From Modestobacter caceresii (GTDB taxonomy: Bacteria; Actinomycetota; Actinomycetes; Mycobacteriales; Geodermatophilaceae), in assembly GCF_000761485.1 (NCBI RefSeq), contig NZ_JPMX01000091.1:41234-105233 (forward strand): a stretch of DNA of 64,000 nucleotides, read 5' to 3'. This document shows, piece by piece, positions 17,138-26,308 of this stretch. How positions within the stretch are numbered: the first letter of the stretch is position 1; every line of letters starts with the position of its first letter. The translations under genes were made by a program, and so were the position numbers. The notes under the pieces were generated by a model. It ran no database searches and was not told the origin of the DNA. It saw nothing but the letters and a program-made list of their open reading frames with translations.

Positions 17138-19378
17138 ATGACCTCACGGGTGTGCGAAGGGCACGCTGTGCGGTCGCTGTTCCAGCCGATCGTGGACCTG
17201 TCCGACGGCGCGCTGGTGGCGGTGGAGGCACTGTCCCGCGGCGAGCCGGGGCCGCTGGAGTCCCCGACCGAGCTGTTCGCCGCGGCCGCAGCAGCCGGGA
17301 CCACCGCGTCGCTGGACGCCGCGTGCCTGCGCGCTGCGCTGCGCGGGGTCGCCGGCGCCGCGGAGCCGACCACCCTGTTCGTGAACATCGAGCCGGCGAC
17401 GCTGTCCACCCTCTCCCCCGCCGACCTGGCCGACCTGGCCGACCTCACGCCGGCCGGGGTGCAGGTGGTCCTGGAGGTCACCGAGCGCGACCTGCTCGAG
17501 CGCCCGGCCGACCTGGTCCGTGGCGTGCGGGGCGCGCGCGAGATCGGCTGGCGGGTGGCGCTGGACGACGTCGGTGCCGAGCCGGCCGGGCTCGCACTCG
17601 TGTCGTTCCTCCGGCCGGACGTGATCAAGCTGGACCTGGCCCTGGTGCGCGGACACACCAGCCTGCAGGCCGCCGCGGTGGTCAACGCCGTGCGTGCCGA
17701 CGCCGAGCGCTCGGGCGCGCTCGTCCTGGCCGAGGGGATCGAGACCACCGAGCACCTGGACCGCGCGCTGGCGATGGGCGCGCGACTCGGTCAGGGCTGG
17801 ATGTTCGGGCGTCCGGGGGACCTGCCGGCGGCCGGCATGCGGGGCCTGCAGCTGCGCCCGGCCACGCCCGCGCGAGGCGCCGGGGGAACCGGCCCGGGGA
17901 CGCCGTACGAGGTGCTCGCCGCCGCCTCGGGACCGCAGCGCGCCGGCGTGCCACTGCTCGCCTCGATGACCCGTCAGGTCGAGCGCCAGGCACTCCTGCT
18001 GGACGATCAGACCGTCGTCCTCGCGAACTTCCAGCACGCCGACCTGATGAGCGCGCGCACCCGCCGCCGCTACGAGACGCTCGGGAGCCTCACCGCCCTG
18101 ACCGCGGTGACCGGCGCGGGGATGCCCGACGAGCCCGCGCCGGGCGTGGTGGGCACCGCCCTCGATGCCGACGACCCGCTGACCGACCAGTGGGTCGTGA
18201 CCGTGGTCAGCCCGCACTTCGCGGCTGCGCTGGCCGCTCGCGAGGTCCCGGTGGACGGTCGCGGCGACCCGACCGCGGCCCCCGTCCCGGTGCGCTCGGC
18301 CGCGCGCCGACTCGACTACGTGCTGACCTACGACCGGCAGCGGGTGCTCGAGGCCGCCGGGCTGCTGCTGGAGAAGACCCGCCCGCCGGCCGGGACGGCG
18401 ACGCCGCTGCCGCTCCCCGCCCCGGCCCCTGGCGACCCCGTCGCGCGGGTCACCGAGGCCGACCTGCCGGACCTGATGCTCCGGGCCGTCTCGGTCGCGA
18501 GCAACGGGATCGTCATCGCCGACGCCCGCCGCCCCGACCTCCCGCTGGTCTACGCGAACGCCGCGTTCCTGCGGATGACCGGCTACCCGGAGTCAGAGGT
18601 GCTCGGCCGCAACTGTCGCTTCCTGCAGGGGGCCGACACCGACCGCAACCAGGTGCACCCGATCCGGCGGCGGCTGCTCGCCGGGCGCGACGTCGACGCG
18701 GTGCTGCTCAACTACCGGCGCGACGGCTCGGCGTTCTGGAACGAACTGCACGTCAGCGCCGTCCGGGACGCGCACGGCGAGGTCACGCACCTGATCGGCA
18801 GCCAGCTGGACGTGACCGCACGCGTCGACCGGGAGCGGCGGACGGCGTACCTGGCCCACCACGACCAGCTCACCGGCCTCCCCAACCGGGCACACGTGCT
18901 GGAGCACCTGAACCTGGAACTGCACCGCGCCCGACGCAGCGGCGGGAGCGTGGCGGCGGTGCTGCTGGACCTCGACGACTTCAAGGCGATCAACGACCGC
19001 TTCGGTCACGCCGTCGGCGACGCCGCGCTCGTCGGGGCGGCCTCTCGCCTGCGCTCGGCCGTCCGCGCCGGCGACCTGCTGGGCCGGCTGGGCGGCGACG
19101 AGTTCCTGGTCGTCCTCGCCGGCCTCCCCGCGTCCGGCCGGGCACGGCCGGACGACGGCAGCCGCCCGCCTGCGGAGGAGATGGTCCGGCGGGTGCAGGA
19201 GCACCTGCGTGCCGCCCTCGAGGCACCGCTCCAGCTGCCCGGGACGGCCCTGCGGATCCGCGCCAGCTCCGGGGCGGCGGTCTTCCCCGAGGAGGCCGAC
19301 GACCCGGCCTCGCTCCTCGCCTGCGCCGACGCCGCCATGTACCGGACCAAACGCGGGCCGGCGCGACGCCAGGACTGA
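17138..19378 (+). CDS. EAL-DICT-LOV-GGDEF cyclic-di-GMP signalling protein
   Basis: A 746-residue cytoplasmic protein joining opposing cyclic-di-GMP activities to a light sensor. EAL phosphodiesterase (about 10-225): E30-A-L, N83, E113/E116, D143-D144, K164, E199 and Q219 are present, so it looks active. DICT-type sensory domain (about 265-415), with VVLANFQHADLMSARTRRRY. LOV-type PAS domain (about 448-560): GRNCRFLQ (490-497) with photoactive C493, plus flavin-contact N525, N535 and Q556. GGDEF cyclase (565-740): GGDEF at 652-656 with an RxxD inhibitory site at 643-646. The ATG at 17138 is used; earlier starts would add non-homologous sequence. EAL at the N-terminus and GGDEF at the C-terminus is the reverse of the common order. 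Blue light probably tunes one or both activities (inference). Confidence 0.93.
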   Translation: MTSRVCEGHAVRSLFQPIVDLSDGALVAVEALSRGEPGPLESPTELFAAAAAAGTTASLDAACLRAALRGVAGAAEPTTLFVNIEPATLSTLSPADLADLADLTPAGVQVVLEVTERDLLERPADLVRGVRGAREIGWRVALDDVGAEPAGLALVSFLRPDVIKLDLALVRGHTSLQAAAVVNAVRADAERSGALVLAEGIETTEHLDRALAMGARLGQGWMFGRPGDLPAAGMRGLQLRPATPARGAGGTGPGTPYEVLAAASGPQRAGVPLLASMTRQVERQALLLDDQTVVLANFQHADLMSARTRRRYETLGSLTALTAVTGAGMPDEPAPGVVGTALDADDPLTDQWVVTVVSPHFAAALAAREVPVDGRGDPTAAPVPVRSAARRLDYVLTYDRQRVLEAAGLLLEKTRPPAGTATPLPLPAPAPGDPVARVTEADLPDLMLRAVSVASNGIVIADARRPDLPLVYANAAFLRMTGYPESEVLGRNCRFLQGADTDRNQVHPIRRRLLAGRDVDAVLLNYRRDGSAFWNELHVSAVRDAHGEVTHLIGSQLDVTARVDRERRTAYLAHHDQLTGLPNRAHVLEHLNLELHRARRSGGSVAAVLLDLDDFKAINDRFGHAVGDAALVGAASRLRSAVRAGDLLGRLGGDEFLVVLAGLPASGRARPDDGSRPPAEEMVRRVQEHLRAALEAPLQLPGTALRIRASSGAAVFPEEADDPASLLACADAAMYRTKRGPARRQD

Positions 19379-19388
19379 GGGCCCCGCC

Positions 19389-22190
19389 TCAGCGACCGGC
19401 GTCGACCAGCCGGGCGACCTCCACGCGGGACCGCACGCCGAGCTTGGTGAAGGCGTTGCGCAGGTGGGTGTTCACCGTGTGCGGGGAGAGGAACAGCCGC
19501 GCGGCCACCTCCCGGTTCGTGCCCCCCTCGGCCACCAGGCGCACCACCTCCCGTTCCGCCGGGGTCAGCGCGACCAGGCCGTGCTGCGCAGCGGGTGGGC
19601 CGAGGGTGCGGCGCCGCCGCACACCCAGGTCCCGCAGCCGCCGCCGGGCCCGGGCGGCGTCGCGCTCCGCACCGGCCGCGGTGTAGGCCGCCAGGGCGTC
19701 GTCCAGCAGCGCCACCGCCTCGCGCGGCCGCGCCGCGGCGACCAGCCGGGCGAGGTCCTCCTGCGCCGAGGCCCGTACCAGTGGCCGTTCGGTGTCGGCC
19801 ATCAGCCGCAGAGCGTCGCGCAGGCAGGCCTCGTCGTCGTCGATCAGCCCGCGGGCGTGCCGCGCGACCGCCGCGGCCATCGGGTACGTGGGGTTCGCGG
19901 CGGCCCGGCGCTGCGCCACGGCCCCGGCACGGACGGCGACCTCTCGCTCCCCGGCCCGCAGCGCCATCCGGACGAGCAGCACCTCGTCGGCGATGTCGGG
20001 CAGGCCGGCCAGCGACGGACCCGGGCGTTCCAGGGTCGCGATCCCCTCCGCTGCGCCGGCGAGCGCCGCTGCGGTGTCCCCCGCGGCGTCGGCGATCAGC
20101 GCGGTGAGCCACAGCCCGTTGCGGCGGACCTGCCCGGTGTCGTCGGTGCTCATCTGCTGCACCCGGGCGCGGTCGGCCCGGACGACGTCGGGCCGGCCGG
20201 CGTGCAGCGCGCCGCGCACGAGCACGTGGACGACGAGCAGGTCCAGCAGGCCCCCGACGAGGTCGACGTCCTCCATGTCGAGCACGGACTCGGCCTCGGC
20301 GCGCGCCTCGACCAGGCGTCCCGCGTCGAACAGCGCGCGGGCGCGCAGGCTGCTGTACAGCAGCAGCGAGCCGATCCGGCCGTCGGCCCGCGCGGCGGAC
20401 AGCTCGGCGTCGACCAGCGCCAGGCAGCGCGCCGGCTGGCCGATCGAGGTCCACATCGCCGCCTCCCACATGCCGGGCGGGTTGATCTCCTCGCCGGCGG
20501 GGGCGAGCCGGATGACGTCCTGGTGCCGTCGGAACGCCCGGTCCCACCGGTGCCGGTGGAAGGCCACGTACGTCTCGGCCCGGGCCAGTACCGAGACCAG
20601 GCGGGGGTCCGCGTCGTCCTCGACCGCGTCGCGCACCGACGCCAGGACCGCGTCCGCGGCCTCGGGGTCACCGCCGAGCCCGTGGTTGACCGCGAGGACC
20701 AGCCGTAGCCGCGTGCGCAGGTCCTCCGGGAGGCCGGGCAGGGTCAGCGCCGTCTCGCACTGCCGCACCGCCTCGGTCGCTAAGTACCGGGTGGTGAACC
20801 GGGCCAGCCCCAGCCGGACCTGAGCCTCCGCGACGGGGTCGACCCCCAGCGTCCCGGCGAGCATGGTGGCCGCCAACTCCTGGGCGGCAACGGCCCGGCC
20901 GCACTGCCACAGCAGCAGCACCGACTCGGCCGCGGTCTCCGGGCGGAGCGGTGAGTCCGCCGGGAGCAGCTCGAGCGCCCGGAGGCTGAACCCCGCCGCC
21001 GCTGGGGACGACGTGAGGGCCAGGGTCGCGGCCGCCGAACGCAGCGCCTCGACCGCGACCAGGTCACCCGGCGCCGCCGACTCGGCCAGCATGGTCGCCA
21101 CCTGCAGAGTCGGTGCGCCGCGGGCGAGCAGGACGTCGACCGCGTGCCGGCGCAGCACCCGGGCGAACCCGGCGGGCATGCCGGCGGCCACCGACTCCCG
21201 GATCAGGTCGTGCCGGAAGCCGATCTGCTCCCCGGCATCGGCCAACAGCCCCGCCGCGATGACCTCCTGCAGCGGGCCGAGCACCGCGGTCGGCGGCCGG
21301 TCGAGCACGGCGGCGAGCAGGTCCGGCGGGAACTGCCGGCCGAGCACCGCGCCGACCTGGAGCAGTTCGCGCGCCGGCGCCGACAGCCGCTCGGTGCGCC
21401 GGGCGACGGCATCGCGCAGCCGCGCGGGCAGGACGTCATCGACCAGCCGGGCCCGCCCCGCGTCCAGCTGGACCAGGTGCTCGTCCTGCCAGCCGCGGAG
21501 CAGCTCGACCAGCAGCAGCGGGTGGCCGTCGGCACGCGCCGCCGAGGCGAGGACGTCGTCGTCCGGCGTCGCCCCCAGCACGTCACCGGCCAGCTGCGCC
21601 ACCGCCTCGTCGTCCAGGGGGCGCAGGTCCACCCGGTCGGCGCCGGCCTCGGTCAGCGCGCGCACCGTGGCGGAGACGGCCGGGTCGACCTCGCCCTCGC
21701 GGACGGCGACGACCCAGACGACGGCCTCGGTGGCCAGCCGCGGCGGCAGGGTCCGCAGCACGCGGAGGGTCGCGTGGTCGCACCACTGGAGGTCGTCGAC
21801 GCTGACGAGTACGTGCTGCTGCATGGCGAGGCGTTCCAGCCGGGCCTGCAGCTCGTTGCGCAGCCACCAGCCCTGCTCCGGGCCCCGGGGCAGCGCAGCG
21901 AGGACGTCAGGTGGGAGCAGCGGGTGCGGCCCGGCCTGCACCGCGTCCAGCAGCGGCCCGTGCGGGATGACGTGCTCGTCCGGGTCGCCGGACACCGCGA
22001 GGACCCGCGCCCCGGCATCGGCGGCCAGGGCCCGGGCCTCCTGGAGCAGCCGCGACTTGCCGGAGCCGGGGGCACCGGCGACGACCACGACCCGGCCCCG
22101 GCCGTCCTGCCGGGCGGCGCCGACCCGGCGGTGCAGCAGGGCCCGCTCGGTGTCCCGCCCGCGCAACGGCGTGCGGTCGTTGGGCAGCAC
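19389..22190 (-). CDS. LuxR family regulator with AAA ATPase and TPR-like repeats (LAL/MalT type)
   Basis: A 933-residue transcription regulator. N-terminal AAA/STAND ATPase: RGRDTERALL, Walker A AGAPGSGKS (about 36-44), Walker B VLVSVDDLQWCD. The middle 500 residues are helical, alanine-rich repeats resembling TPRs. The C-terminal LuxR-type helix-turn-helix (last 65 residues) includes LTPAEREVVRLVAEGGTNREVAARLF and HTVNTHLRNAFTKLGV. LAL regulators activate target genes after ATP and ligand binding. The GTG at 22190 is chosen because GGAGG lies five bases upstream. It is divergent from an alpha/beta hydrolase gene, its likeliest target, and converges on the LOV protein gene with a 10-base gap. 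Confidence 0.93.
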   Translation of the reverse strand: MLPNDRTPLRGRDTERALLHRRVGAARQDGRGRVVVVAGAPGSGKSRLLQEARALAADAGARVLAVSGDPDEHVIPHGPLLDAVQAGPHPLLPPDVLAALPRGPEQGWWLRNELQARLERLAMQQHVLVSVDDLQWCDHATLRVLRTLPPRLATEAVVWVVAVREGEVDPAVSATVRALTEAGADRVDLRPLDDEAVAQLAGDVLGATPDDDVLASAARADGHPLLLVELLRGWQDEHLVQLDAGRARLVDDVLPARLRDAVARRTERLSAPARELLQVGAVLGRQFPPDLLAAVLDRPPTAVLGPLQEVIAAGLLADAGEQIGFRHDLIRESVAAGMPAGFARVLRRHAVDVLLARGAPTLQVATMLAESAAPGDLVAVEALRSAAATLALTSSPAAAGFSLRALELLPADSPLRPETAAESVLLLWQCGRAVAAQELAATMLAGTLGVDPVAEAQVRLGLARFTTRYLATEAVRQCETALTLPGLPEDLRTRLRLVLAVNHGLGGDPEAADAVLASVRDAVEDDADPRLVSVLARAETYVAFHRHRWDRAFRRHQDVIRLAPAGEEINPPGMWEAAMWTSIGQPARCLALVDAELSAARADGRIGSLLLYSSLRARALFDAGRLVEARAEAESVLDMEDVDLVGGLLDLLVVHVLVRGALHAGRPDVVRADRARVQQMSTDDTGQVRRNGLWLTALIADAAGDTAAALAGAAEGIATLERPGPSLAGLPDIADEVLLVRMALRAGEREVAVRAGAVAQRRAAANPTYPMAAAVARHARGLIDDDEACLRDALRLMADTERPLVRASAQEDLARLVAAARPREAVALLDDALAAYTAAGAERDAARARRRLRDLGVRRRRTLGPPAAQHGLVALTPAEREVVRLVAEGGTNREVAARLFLSPHTVNTHLRNAFTKLGVRSRVEVARLVDAGR

Positions 22191-22314
22191 GACGACCTCC
22201 TGGAGCGAGCCCGGACCCGGGCCCGGGCCTGACTTGTACGAGACGACGGACGCCGTGCATCTGGTACGTCCGTGCGATGCCGACGGGGCTCCGGCCGCCG
22301 ACGCTGGGGGCCGC

Positions 22315-22330
22315 GTGGCGCTCGCGCCAC
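22315..22330. promoter_or_regulatory. 16-bp inverted repeat in the LuxR/hydrolase divergent region
   Basis: GTGGCGC (22315-22321) and GCGCCAC (22324-22330) are perfect 7-bp arms with a 2-base spacer, 58 bases upstream of the hydrolase ATG. It could be the binding site of the divergent LAL regulator. Confidence 0.35.
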
Positions 22331-22388
22331 CACCGCGGTCGTCACCGTGGCACACCCGTTCGTCCACGACCAGCCCCTGGAGGCCCCC

Positions 22389-23102
22389 ATGACCCAGCCC
22401 ACCGTCGTCCTCGTGCACGGCGCCTTCGCCGAGTCCGCGAGCTGGGGCGGCGTCATCGCCCGGCTCCAGTCCGCCGGGCACCGCACCGTCGCCGCGGCCA
22501 ACCCGCTGCGCAGCCTGTCCGGCGACGCCGCCTCGGTGAAGGCCGTCCTCGACTCGATCGAGGGGCCGGTCGTGCTGGTCGGCCACTCCTACGGCGGCGC
22601 GGTCATCTCCGCGGCGGCCCAGGGGAACCGCGCGGTCACGGCGCTGGTGTACGTCGCCGCGTTCGCCCCGCAGGAGGGCGAGAGCATCGCGGAGCTGTCC
22701 GGCCGCTACCCCGGCAGCACGCTCGGCGACACGATCCAGCCGGTCCCGCTGGCCGACGGCAGCACCGACCTCTACATCCGCCAGGAGCTGTTCCACCAGC
22801 AGTTCGCCGCGGATCTGTCGGCGGAGGACGCGGCGCTGGCGGCGGCCACGCAGCGGCCGCTGAGCGACGTCGCCCTGAACGAGGGCGCGCCGGCCGACCC
22901 GGCGTGGCAGCACGCCCCGTCCTGGTTCCTGGTGCCGGAGCTGGACCGCAACATCCCGCCGCAGGCGCAGCGGTTCATGGCCGAGCGGGCCGGCGCCCAC
23001 GAGGTCGTCGAGCTCGCCGGCGCCTCGCACGCGGTGCCCGTCTCCCGGCCCGACGAGGTCGCCGACGCGATCCTGCGCGCCGTCAAGGCAACGGCTGCCT
23101 GA
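22389..23102 (+). CDS. alpha/beta hydrolase (EstC/salicylate-esterase-like)
   Basis: A 237-residue alpha/beta hydrolase. VLVHGAFAESASWGGVI forms the oxyanion-hole loop, the nucleophile elbow is VGHSYGG (Ser about residue 68), and the catalytic His is in ELAGASHAVPVSRP near residue 218. This compact class without a large lid resembles plant methyl-ester esterases and bacterial EstC-like proteins. The substrate is unknown. The ATG at 22389 follows TGGAGGCCC. It is divergently transcribed from the LAL-type regulator, which may control it, and converges with the SpoIIE gene. Confidence 0.9.
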   Translation: MTQPTVVLVHGAFAESASWGGVIARLQSAGHRTVAAANPLRSLSGDAASVKAVLDSIEGPVVLVGHSYGGAVISAAAQGNRAVTALVYVAAFAPQEGESIAELSGRYPGSTLGDTIQPVPLADGSTDLYIRQELFHQQFAADLSAEDAALAAATQRPLSDVALNEGAPADPAWQHAPSWFLVPELDRNIPPQAQRFMAERAGAHEVVELAGASHAVPVSRPDEVADAILRAVKATAA

Positions 23103-23165
23103 CCCACCGCCGGACGCCGCGCACGCGGGCTGGCAGGCGTCCAGCGGCGCTGGTGACCTGTGCGG

Positions 23166-25709
23166 TCAGCGACCTCGTCGGTGCGGGCGCAGCCGGACGG
23201 CGATCAGGGCGACGTCGTCGTCGACGTCGTCGGGCAGCAGACGGGCGAGCAGCTGGTCGCACAGCTCGTCCAGGTCCAGCCCGGCGAGGTCGGCCAGGGC
23301 GTCGCGCAGCCGGTCGAGGCCGGCGTCGAGGTCGGAGTCGCGCCGCTCGATCAGGCCGTCGGTGTAGAGCAGGAGGACGGCGTCCCGGTCGAGGGTCACC
23401 TCGCGCTCCCGCCGGGGCGCGCTGTCGTCGACCCCGAGCAGCAGGTCCGCCCGCGGGGCCGTCAGCGCCAGCACCGTCCCGTCCGGGGCGATCACCATCG
23501 GCGGCGGGTGCCCGGCGTTGGACCAGCGCACGGTGGTCGTGCCGTCCCGGGCCTGCTCGTCGGTCTGCTCCAGGCGGAGCACCACGGCCGTCGCGTTCGT
23601 CCGGATCTGCAGGGTGGCCATCGCCTCGTCGACCCGGGTGAGCACCTCGGCGGGCCCGGCATCGCTGGTGACGGCGATCGCGCGCAGCATCGACCGGAGC
23701 TGCCCCATCGCGGCAGCGGCCGCGGTGTTGTGGCCCAGGACGTCGCCGATCGTGACGATGGTGCTGCCTCCCGGTTGGACGAAGGCGTCGTACCAGTCAC
23801 CGCCGACCTGTGCCGCCTCCGCGGCCGGGGTGTAGCGCACCACGATCTGCACCTGGTCCGGCGCCGCCGGGGCGGTCAGCAGCCAGCGCTGCAGCTCCTC
23901 GGACAGCTGCCGCTGCTCCCGGTAGAGCCGGGCGTTGTCCAGCGCGAGGCCGGCCCGCCCGGCGATGTCGGCGGCCACCTGCAGCTCGGCCGCCGTGATC
24001 GGCGCACGGGCCGCCCCGTTGAAGAGGCTGAGCAGGCCCACGGTCCGGTCCCGGCCGCGCAGGGCGAGGATGCCGAAGGACTCCGGGGCCAGGTCGCCGA
24101 GGAGCTGCTGTGCCCGGCCGGGCCGCAGCACGTCCCGGATGCGGTCGGTCGCGTCCGTGGTGGCGGTGGCGGTGCGTCCGGTGAGCAGCACCTGGCCGAG
24201 GAAGGACGTGTCCCGCAGCGCGGGGACGCGCTCCCGCGCGTAGGCCTCGACGACCGGGCGCAGCGCGGGGTCGGCGTGCCACCAGCCGACGTCCCGCAGA
24301 CCGCGGCGGCTGCCGGTCTGCTGGTCGTCGTCGACGAGCGTGACCACGCACCAGTCGGCGAGGGCCGGCACGACCAACCGGGCCAGGCGGGCGACGGCCT
24401 GCTCGGCGTCCAGCACGCCGGTGAGCTCACGGGAGACCTCCCCCAGCAGGTCGCTGTGCTGCTGCGCGCGCACCCGTGCGCTGATGTCGGTGAAGTACAG
24501 CGCGACCCCGCCGTGTTCGGGGTTGGCCCGCACCTCGTACCAGGCGTCGAGCGGTTCGGGGTACCAGGCGTCGAACGTGCACGGCTGCCCGGTCTCGGCG
24601 ACCCCGCGGTAGCGGGCCTCGAACTCGGTGCCCAGCGTCGCCGGGAACAGGTCCCAGAGGACGCCGCCGACCAGCTCGGCACGCGCGCGGCCCACCGTGC
24701 GCTCGGCCTCCTTGTTGGCGTAGGTGATCCGCCAGTCGCCGTCCATCGCCAGGTAGCCGACGGCCATCGAGTCCAGGGTCTGCGCGGCCAGCTCCAGGCT
24801 CCGCCGCTGGGGGGTCGTGTCGTGGACGACGCCGAGGAGGCGGGCTGACGTGCCGTCCTCACCGCCCGCCACCTGCCCACGGGCGGCCACCCACCGCTCC
24901 CCGCCGTCAGCGAGGACGATCCGGTACTCGGCGTCGTAGGTGCCGCGGCTCTCGACCGCCCGCTGCACCCGGGCGACGACCTCAGGGAGGTCCTCGGGGT
25001 GCACGTGCGCGTAGACGTCCTCGGGGCGGCCGGTGAACGTGGCGCGGTCCATCCCGGACAGCTCCAGCAGCCGGTCGTCCACCGCCAGGGCGCCGGTGGC
25101 CAGGTCCAGGTCGAAGGTCCCGACCCGCCCGGCCTCCAGCGCCAGGGCCCACCGGGACCGGTCGATCTCCTGGTCGGCCAGCAGCCGGCGCGTCCGCGCC
25201 GACGACGCCTCCGCGACCACGCCGGCGTCCGCGGCGCGACGTCGTGCAGTCCGCAGCTGGACCTCCGAGCTGCACGCCCCGGCCAGGTCGACCAGCACCG
25301 CCAGGTCGTCCTCGGACCAGGCACGGGGACGGCTGTCGATCGCGCACAGCGACCCCACGACGTTCCCGTCGACGTCGGTCAGCGGGACACCGGCGTAGGC
25401 GATGACGTGCAGGTCGGGGATGGCCAGGTTGTCGGCGACCAGCGGGTCGGTGCGGGCGTCGGGGACGACCAGGGGCTCCCCGGAACGGACCACGTGCTGG
25501 CAGAAGGAGTGGCTCAGCGGCGTCCGGCGGCTCGTCTGCCACGGTTCGGCCAGCCCGAGGGCGCCCGGGAACACCTGCTCGTCCGCGGAGACGAAGGTGA
25601 CCAGTGCCACGGGCACGCCCAGCTGCCGCCGGACCAGCCGGGCGAAGCGCTCGAACGCCGGATCGGACCCGGCCGGCACCGCGGGGACAGGTGGCAGTGG
25701 ACTGGGCAC
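23166..25709 (-). CDS. GAF/PAS-containing SpoIIE-type PP2C phosphatase
   Basis: An 847-residue soluble signalling phosphatase. Domains in order: GAF (about 12-155, with HSFCQHVVRSGEPLVVPDAR and GSLCAIDSRPR), PAS (about 185-305, HVHPEDLPEVV), PAS (about 310-420, YANKEAERTVGRARAEL), GAF (about 430-590), PP2C/SpoIIE (about 625-845). Metal-binding aspartates are seen in GGDWYDAF, GDVLGHN, YTDGLIER and DVDDDVALIA. Such proteins dephosphorylate anti-anti-sigma factors and feed the general stress response. The GTG start at 25709 and its GGAGG ribosome binding site lie inside a perfect 10-bp hairpin (25706-25736). No kinase or STAS partner adjoins. Confidence 0.92.
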   Translation of the reverse strand: MPSPLPPVPAVPAGSDPAFERFARLVRRQLGVPVALVTFVSADEQVFPGALGLAEPWQTSRRTPLSHSFCQHVVRSGEPLVVPDARTDPLVADNLAIPDLHVIAYAGVPLTDVDGNVVGSLCAIDSRPRAWSEDDLAVLVDLAGACSSEVQLRTARRRAADAGVVAEASSARTRRLLADQEIDRSRWALALEAGRVGTFDLDLATGALAVDDRLLELSGMDRATFTGRPEDVYAHVHPEDLPEVVARVQRAVESRGTYDAEYRIVLADGGERWVAARGQVAGGEDGTSARLLGVVHDTTPQRRSLELAAQTLDSMAVGYLAMDGDWRITYANKEAERTVGRARAELVGGVLWDLFPATLGTEFEARYRGVAETGQPCTFDAWYPEPLDAWYEVRANPEHGGVALYFTDISARVRAQQHSDLLGEVSRELTGVLDAEQAVARLARLVVPALADWCVVTLVDDDQQTGSRRGLRDVGWWHADPALRPVVEAYARERVPALRDTSFLGQVLLTGRTATATTDATDRIRDVLRPGRAQQLLGDLAPESFGILALRGRDRTVGLLSLFNGAARAPITAAELQVAADIAGRAGLALDNARLYREQRQLSEELQRWLLTAPAAPDQVQIVVRYTPAAEAAQVGGDWYDAFVQPGGSTIVTIGDVLGHNTAAAAAMGQLRSMLRAIAVTSDAGPAEVLTRVDEAMATLQIRTNATAVVLRLEQTDEQARDGTTTVRWSNAGHPPPMVIAPDGTVLALTAPRADLLLGVDDSAPRREREVTLDRDAVLLLYTDGLIERRDSDLDAGLDRLRDALADLAGLDLDELCDQLLARLLPDDVDDDVALIAVRLRPHRRGR

Positions 25710-25736
25710 GTGTCCCTCCGGAGGCAGGACACGTGC
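25706..25736 (-). promoter_or_regulatory. hairpin enclosing ribosome binding site and GTG of the SpoIIE gene
   Basis: GCACGTGTCC (25706-25715) and GGACACGTGC (25727-25736) are perfect 10-bp inverted arms around an 11-base loop. Read as minus-strand RNA, the GTG start (25709-25707) is in the 3' arm and the GGAGG ribosome binding site (25719-25715) is mostly in the loop. A nested 10-base palindrome, CCTCCGGAGG, spans 25715-25724. Folding would hide the start codon. Confidence 0.6.
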
Positions 25737-25894
25737 GCTGCACGTCCCGATGAGAAGGCGACTGTACGGCGCACGCCGTCACCACCGCGCCCGCTCCCCG
25801 AGCAGCCACCGGCACCCCGCGGTCGACGAGCACCACCGGGAGCCCCGCGCGGGCTGCGGAGTCGGGATGGCCCTGCCGGGGTACGGCGGTCGCC

Positions 25895-26242
25895 ATGAGC
25901 GGCAGGACGGCGGAGGACTACGAGGACGACTACACCGACCCGGAGCTGCGCGCCCGGCTCAAGGAGGAGATCAAGGCCGGCGACCGCGGCGGGCGGCTGG
26001 GTCAGTCCGGTACGAGGCAGCACGTCCCGGACACCGAGGCCGCCCGGGAGGCCCGCCGGGCGGCCGAGCTGCTCGACGTCCCGGCGCCCGAGGCGCGACG
26101 CCGGGTCGCCGGCCTGCACGGAGAGACGCAGCTGGACCGGGCCCAGCGCGCCGAGCGGGACCTCGGGACGAACCGGAAGACGGTGCTCGGCCGGATCGAG
26201 CAGCAACGCGCGGCCGACGACCGGGACCCCTCGGGCGACTGA
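25895..26242 (+). CDS. small hydrophilic protein of unknown function
   Basis: A 115-residue, highly charged protein without membrane segment or signal peptide. The N-terminus [25 protein letters not shown] resembles the start of short actinobacterial proteins of the DUF5872 kind (a match from memory, not confirmed). The remaining part is helical and rich in Arg, Ala and Glu. The ATG at 25895 follows a weak site. It is divergent from the SpoIIE gene and converges with ppsA (66-base gap). Composition resembles stress- or nucleic-acid-associated small proteins; no function is assigned. Confidence 0.65.
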   Translation: MSGRTAEDYEDDYTDPELRARLKEEIKAGDRGGRLGQSGTRQHVPDTEAAREARRAAELLDVPAPEARRRVAGLHGETQLDRAQRAERDLGTNRKTVLGRIEQQRAADDRDPSGD

Positions 26243-26308
26243 CCGTCCGAGCCGGCCACCAGCCCGTCGCCGGGCCGACGACGTCGAGCGGTGTCCTCGG
26301 GCCTGCTG

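Noticed and set aside
15874-19686. Very long open frame (about 1270 codons) on the plus strand across the oxidoreductase and the LOV protein
   Set aside because: Its product is Arg/Pro/Gly-rich low-complexity sequence without domains. It is in the wrong frame of two well-supported genes; in high-GC DNA such stop-free shadow frames are expected.
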